Assembly: GCA_002404605.1 (NCBI GenBank) | Contig: DHKA01000067.1 | Coordinates: 323 to 9,896, forward strand | Direction: 5' to 3' | DNA: 9,574 nt | From: Clostridiales bacterium UBA4706 | Lineage (GTDB): Bacteria; Bacillota; Clostridia; Oscillospirales; Oscillospiraceae | Part shown: positions 6,727 to 9,574 of the stretch, piece by piece | How positions within the stretch are numbered: the first letter of the stretch is position 1 | How the letters are laid out: the number at the start of each line of letters is the position of its first letter | Program-made: the position numbers and the translations under genes | Notes under the pieces: generated by a model | Told to the model about the DNA's origin: nothing | Seen by the model: the letters and a program-made list of their open reading frames with translations, nothing else | Databases searched by the model: none

Positions 6727-7428
6727 TTACAGCTCCATTTCCGGGTGATCGGCATCCACGAAGCCGATAGCCACCTCACAGCCGAAAAAACTCCTTACAA
6801 GGGCTTGCAGCTCATCCCGTGCGGCAAGCACTTGCTCTCGGTTGAAATCCGCAAAGCCGTCAATCGGAAAGAAAATGTCCGTGGACTCCGGCGTGATCTT
6901 TCCGTGCTCACTCTGCCGCCAAGTCCAGCGGCGGGTACGCACCTGGTTCCCGACGGCATAAACGACCTCGCGGTTGTCCGGCGTTTCCCCGGCTTCGCCG
7001 CCGAACGGGAAAAAGGTGTCGCCGGGCTGTGCAAGGCGGATACAAATATCTTCGCTGCCGTTGCCCAAATCGTGCGCGCCCATCGGGAGAGTATATTTCA
7101 GAGAAACCGCATTTCCCAGATCCACGACCGGGTTGATATGGGGCATCTCTTTTCCTTTGGCAATACGGGTAAACAGGGCTTCGACCGAGCAAAGAAACTT
7201 GTTCGGGTTGATGTCCAGTGCACGGAACGCCTCCCGATAGGGCAGAATATCCGGTGCCTCTTTGACCTTTTTGCCCTCAAAACGCTGTGCCGCAGCAGCG
7301 ACGCTTTCGTCCAGAAGCCGATCGATCTCTGGGTATACTTTGCTGTTATCGATTCCTTTTGCCATCACAACGCCGAAGCAGACGTTTGGCAGCTTTTCAA
7401 AAATCTCTTTTTCTACAATAAATTTCAT
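6727..7428 (-). CDS. Stand-alone B3/B4 domain protein (PheT-like editing fold)
   Basis: The 233-residue protein matches the B3/B4 domain family, the fold that in the beta subunit of phenylalanyl-tRNA synthetase clears mischarged Tyr-tRNA. Typical family segments are YREAFRALDINPNKFLCSVEAL (about 64-85), KEMPHINPVVDLGNAVSLKY (about 93-112) and LPMGAHDL (114-121). There is no synthetase core or tRNA anticodon module and no signal peptide, so it is a free cytoplasmic protein. Stand-alone members are widespread in bacteria; trans-editing of aminoacyl-tRNA or of a related aminoacyl compound has been proposed but the substrate is unknown. It starts 15 bp after the MerR gene, with GGAG about nine bases before the ATG, and so shares its operon with a regulator and efflux genes. 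Confidence 0.9.
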   Translation of the reverse strand: MKFIVEKEIFEKLPNVCFGVVMAKGIDNSKVYPEIDRLLDESVAAAAQRFEGKKVKEAPDILPYREAFRALDINPNKFLCSVEALFTRIAKGKEMPHINPVVDLGNAVSLKYTLPMGAHDLGNGSEDICIRLAQPGDTFFPFGGEAGETPDNREVVYAVGNQVRTRRWTWRQSEHGKITPESTDIFFPIDGFADFNREQVLAARDELQALVRSFFGCEVAIGFVDADHPEMEL

Positions 7429-7443
7429 GTTCCGTTTCTCCGA

Positions 7444-8271
7444 TCATTCGCATTTGACCGGGATGCATATCTCGGTCACGAATTTTTCCGTATCGTTGGT
7501 AACGCCGTAGTCAATGAGCGTGACCTCACGGGAAAAGCCGACGATTTGCATTTTGTGCTTGTCAATATAGTCAAGCAGTCTTTGGTACTGCGCCGGTGCT
7601 TCTGCGTGACTGCCCTGAAAGCGCAGACGGACACAGAGCGTTTCCGGCAGCTCCAGCGTTTCGCCGGTGTAAATATCCTCTTGATCCAAGATCAGAAAAA
7701 TGCCGTCATACTGCGCCGTTTCCGTTTTTTGCAGGTGTTCCACCGAAATGCCAAGCCCGACCTTGCCGAGAAAGACAACGGCCTCTGCATCGGACTGATC
7801 CAGCTTTCGGATCGGCGCTTCCATATCGGCAGAACCGTCGATTTTCAGCGGATCGTCTACCCACACAATGCGGCAGGCGGGAAGCGGAATCAGAGAAACA
7901 ACATCCAAAGGCGCGCTTTCGGCGTCCATCAGCCAGTTCAGGCGGTGGTCGATCTTCTTCTCTATGCGTTTCAGCTCCTGCTGCTTTTTGAGCACCGCCT
8001 GCTTCTGCTGCCGGAGCTTTTCTTCGATACGGTCGATGTCCTTGTTTTTCAGAAAGTCCTCGATTTCGGAGAGCGGCATATCCAGTGCCCGCAGATAGCG
8101 GATGGTGTTCAGCACTTCAAACTGTTCCGTTCCGTAATAGCGGTAGCCGGAATCGGGAGAAATATATTCCGGGGTCAGCAGACCGATATTCTCATAATGC
8201 CGCAGACTGCTGACGCTGATATGAAACAGCTTTGATACCTCTCCGATGGGGAACAGGTTTTTTCTATCCAT
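7444..8271 (-). CDS. MerR family regulator with GyrI-like effector domain
   Basis: The 275-residue protein is a ligand-sensing transcription activator of the BmrR/BltR kind. Residues 7-70 form the winged helix-turn-helix (FPIGEVSKLFHISVSSLRHY, then GYRYY at 42-46 in the wing). A long charged helix at about 78-113 (rich in K, E and Q) is the dimerising coiled coil. Residues ~120-275 resemble the GyrI-like/AraC effector-binding domain that in BmrR binds cationic drugs. No cysteine pattern for metal sensing is visible. The start codon is four bases after the stop codon of the upstream MATE gene, and its AGGAGG site (8285-8280) lies within that gene's last codons, so the two are translationally coupled. 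It probably controls this operon; the promoter lies beyond the right edge, so its operator cannot be checked. Confidence 0.94.
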   Translation of the reverse strand: MDRKNLFPIGEVSKLFHISVSSLRHYENIGLLTPEYISPDSGYRYYGTEQFEVLNTIRYLRALDMPLSEIEDFLKNKDIDRIEEKLRQQKQAVLKKQQELKRIEKKIDHRLNWLMDAESAPLDVVSLIPLPACRIVWVDDPLKIDGSADMEAPIRKLDQSDAEAVVFLGKVGLGISVEHLQKTETAQYDGIFLILDQEDIYTGETLELPETLCVRLRFQGSHAEAPAQYQRLLDYIDKHKMQIVGFSREVTLIDYGVTNDTEKFVTEICIPVKCE

Positions 8272-8275
8272 ATCT

Positions 8276-9574
8276 TCAACCTCCTGACGCGGTTTTGCGG
8301 TCTTTCCGGCGGATCACGGCGAAAGCGATGACGCAGATCACAACGGACAGCAGCGAACCTGCCGCTGTTGCCAGCCCCATCGGGAAAAGCGTTGCGGGGA
8401 ATAGTTTCGATGTCAGATATACACCGGGAACACGCATCAGCACAATGGCGAGAATATTGTGCAGGAATGACAAGCCGGATCTTCCGCAGGCGCAGAAGTA
8501 ACCGCTGAAACTGAAATGGACTCCCGCGAAGATGCAGTCGAAAATATACCCGCGGAGATACTGCCCGCCCAGGCGGACGACCGCCGCTCCGTCGGCTGTG
8601 CTTTGATCTGTGAACATTGCAACGATAGGCTCTGCGGTAAACTGAATTGTGATCGAAGCGAGAATGCCGAAACCTACGGCAAGCATAACAGCGTATCGCA
8701 GAGTCTGCATTGCCCGTTCCGGCTTGCCAGCGCCGATATTCTGCGCGCCCAACGCCGAAACGGTGGAGAGCATCGAGGACGGGATCAGGAACAGAAAGCT
8801 CATGACCTTTTCCACGATACCGACCGCCGCCGCATCGTTTAGTCCCCGGTGGTTGGCAATGACCGTTATGACGATGAAGGCGATCTGGATCAGACCGTCC
8901 TGCAAGGCGATGGGGACACCGATCTTCAGAATTTTCCCCATCACTGGACGGCGGGGCTTGAAGTCGGCTTTTTCCAGCACGATGCTCTTCCTTTTCAGAA
9001 TAATGAGCAGAGAGACGGCAACGCTGATCGCCTGAGAGAGCGTTGTACCGAGCGCCGCTCCCGCAGGGCCAAGACGGAACGCGCCCATAAAGAGATAGTC
9101 CAGGCCAATGTTGGCGGCGCAGGCGACTGCGATAAAGTACATCGGGCTTTTGCTGTCGCCCATACCACGGAAAATGGAGCTGATGATGTTGTACGCCGTG
9201 ATAAAGGGGATGCCGATGAAACAGATGGTCAGATATGCCGCCGTACCGTTTACGGCTTCCGTCGGAGTGGACATTGCCGAAACGATGGGACACACCAGAA
9301 CGAGCAAAGCGGCCATCAGCGAAACAGACACGGCAATGAACAGCGTAACGGTGTTTCCGATGTCCTGCGCGGCGCGTTTTCGGTTTTCCGAACCAATGGC
9401 CTGCCCGATGCAGACGGTCGTTCCCATCGCAAGGCCGACGATCATAACGGTGAGCATATGCATGACCTGTGAGCCGATGGAAACAGCGGTCGTGCTGGCA
9501 ACACCTTCAAACTGCCCGATAATAAAGAGGTCAGCCATGCCATAGAGCGTCTGCAAAAAATACGAGAGCAGATA
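8276..9574 (-). CDS. MATE family efflux transporter (N-terminus outside window)
   Basis: The visible 432 residues form a MATE transporter of the NorM/DinF type in the cytoplasmic membrane. The reading frame stays open to the window edge (YLLSYFLQTLYGMADLFI), which is a typical end of helix 1, so about 20-30 N-terminal residues and the start codon are missing. A TTG at 9556 could be mistaken for a start. Family features include AMGTTVCIGQAIGSENRKRA, SSIFRGMGDSKSPMYF, and NIGLDYLFMGAFRLGPAGAA, which closes the first half. It differs clearly from the transporter at 3952-5334 (for example LDYLFMGAFRLG versus LDPFFIYGWCGL). The stop overlaps the Shine-Dalgarno region of the MerR gene, and it is the first gene seen of the minus-strand operon, probably the main target of that regulator. 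Confidence 0.94.
   Translation of the reverse strand, partial: YLLSYFLQTLYGMADLFIIGQFEGVASTTAVSIGSQVMHMLTVMIVGLAMGTTVCIGQAIGSENRKRAAQDIGNTVTLFIAVSVSLMAALLVLVCPIVSAMSTPTEAVNGTAAYLTICFIGIPFITAYNIISSIFRGMGDSKSPMYFIAVACAANIGLDYLFMGAFRLGPAGAALGTTLSQAISVAVSLLIILKRKSIVLEKADFKPRRPVMGKILKIGVPIALQDGLIQIAFIVITVIANHRGLNDAAAVGIVEKVMSFLFLIPSSMLSTVSALGAQNIGAGKPERAMQTLRYAVMLAVGFGILASITIQFTAEPIVAMFTDQSTADGAAVVRLGGQYLRGYIFDCIFAGVHFSFSGYFCACGRSGLSFLHNILAIVLMRVPGVYLTSKLFPATLFPMGLATAAGSLLSVVICVIAFAVIRRKDRKTASGG
8280..8285 (-). promoter_or_regulatory. Ribosome binding site of the MerR gene inside the MATE 3' end
   Basis: AGGAGG (8285-8280) lies in the last two sense codons and part of the stop region of the MATE gene, 8 bases before the MerR ATG at 8271. 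A perfect Shine-Dalgarno in this place fixes the MerR start and implies that ribosomes finishing the transporter can re-initiate on the regulator. Confidence 0.85.

Noticed and set aside
6745..8235. A 496-codon plus-strand open frame spanning the antisense of the B3/B4 and MerR genes
   Set aside because: It crosses two well-defined minus-strand genes and their spacer, has no recognisable domain and no convincing ribosome binding site.

Overview
The window looks like chromosomal DNA from a moderately GC-rich Gram-positive anaerobe of the class Clostridia, probably an Oscillospiraceae/Ruminococcaceae-type gut bacterium. This rests on the gene set (four-cysteine L32, YceD next to rpmF, a DUF512 radical SAM protein next to der), AGGAGG-type ribosome binding sites and near-consensus sigma-A promoters. 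The genus cannot be read from the sequence.

Left block (about 1-3770, all on the minus strand). A promoter with exact TTGACA / 17 bp / TATAAT boxes drives yceD (DUF177), then rpmF (ribosomal protein L32), a DUF512 PDZ/radical SAM protein, and der (EngA), a double GTPase for 50S assembly. A hairpin between rpmF and the DUF512 gene probably attenuates the distal genes. After der comes a 16-bp hairpin that contains the -35 box of the next promoter. That promoter drives tRNA-Ser(GGA), which has its own intrinsic terminator at the left edge. The theme is ribosome and translation housekeeping.

Middle block (about 3880-6380, plus strand). A divergent sigma-A promoter preceded by an A-rich tract drives a complete MATE-family efflux transporter. 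The next gene, an RluC/RluD-type pseudouridine synthase with an S4 domain, overlaps it by an ATGA junction. A textbook intrinsic terminator closes this unit.

Right block (about 6400-9574, minus strand, convergent with the middle block). In transcription order: a second, unrelated-looking MATE transporter (its N-terminus lies outside the window), a MerR-family regulator with a GyrI-like effector domain, a stand-alone B3/B4 (PheT-like editing fold) protein, and a decayed N-terminal fragment of a third MATE transporter. The fragment carries a frameshift at a seven-G run and is cut off near the convergent terminator. By eye the block is less GC-rich than the left side, and the layout suggests a drug-responsive accessory efflux module joined to the housekeeping region near 6380-6405.

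No CRISPR array, insertion sequence, phage gene or rRNA was seen. I did not find a clearly new system. The most notable items are the terminator/promoter overlap at the tRNA gene, the MATE-MerR-B3/B4 operon, and the frameshifted MATE remnant.
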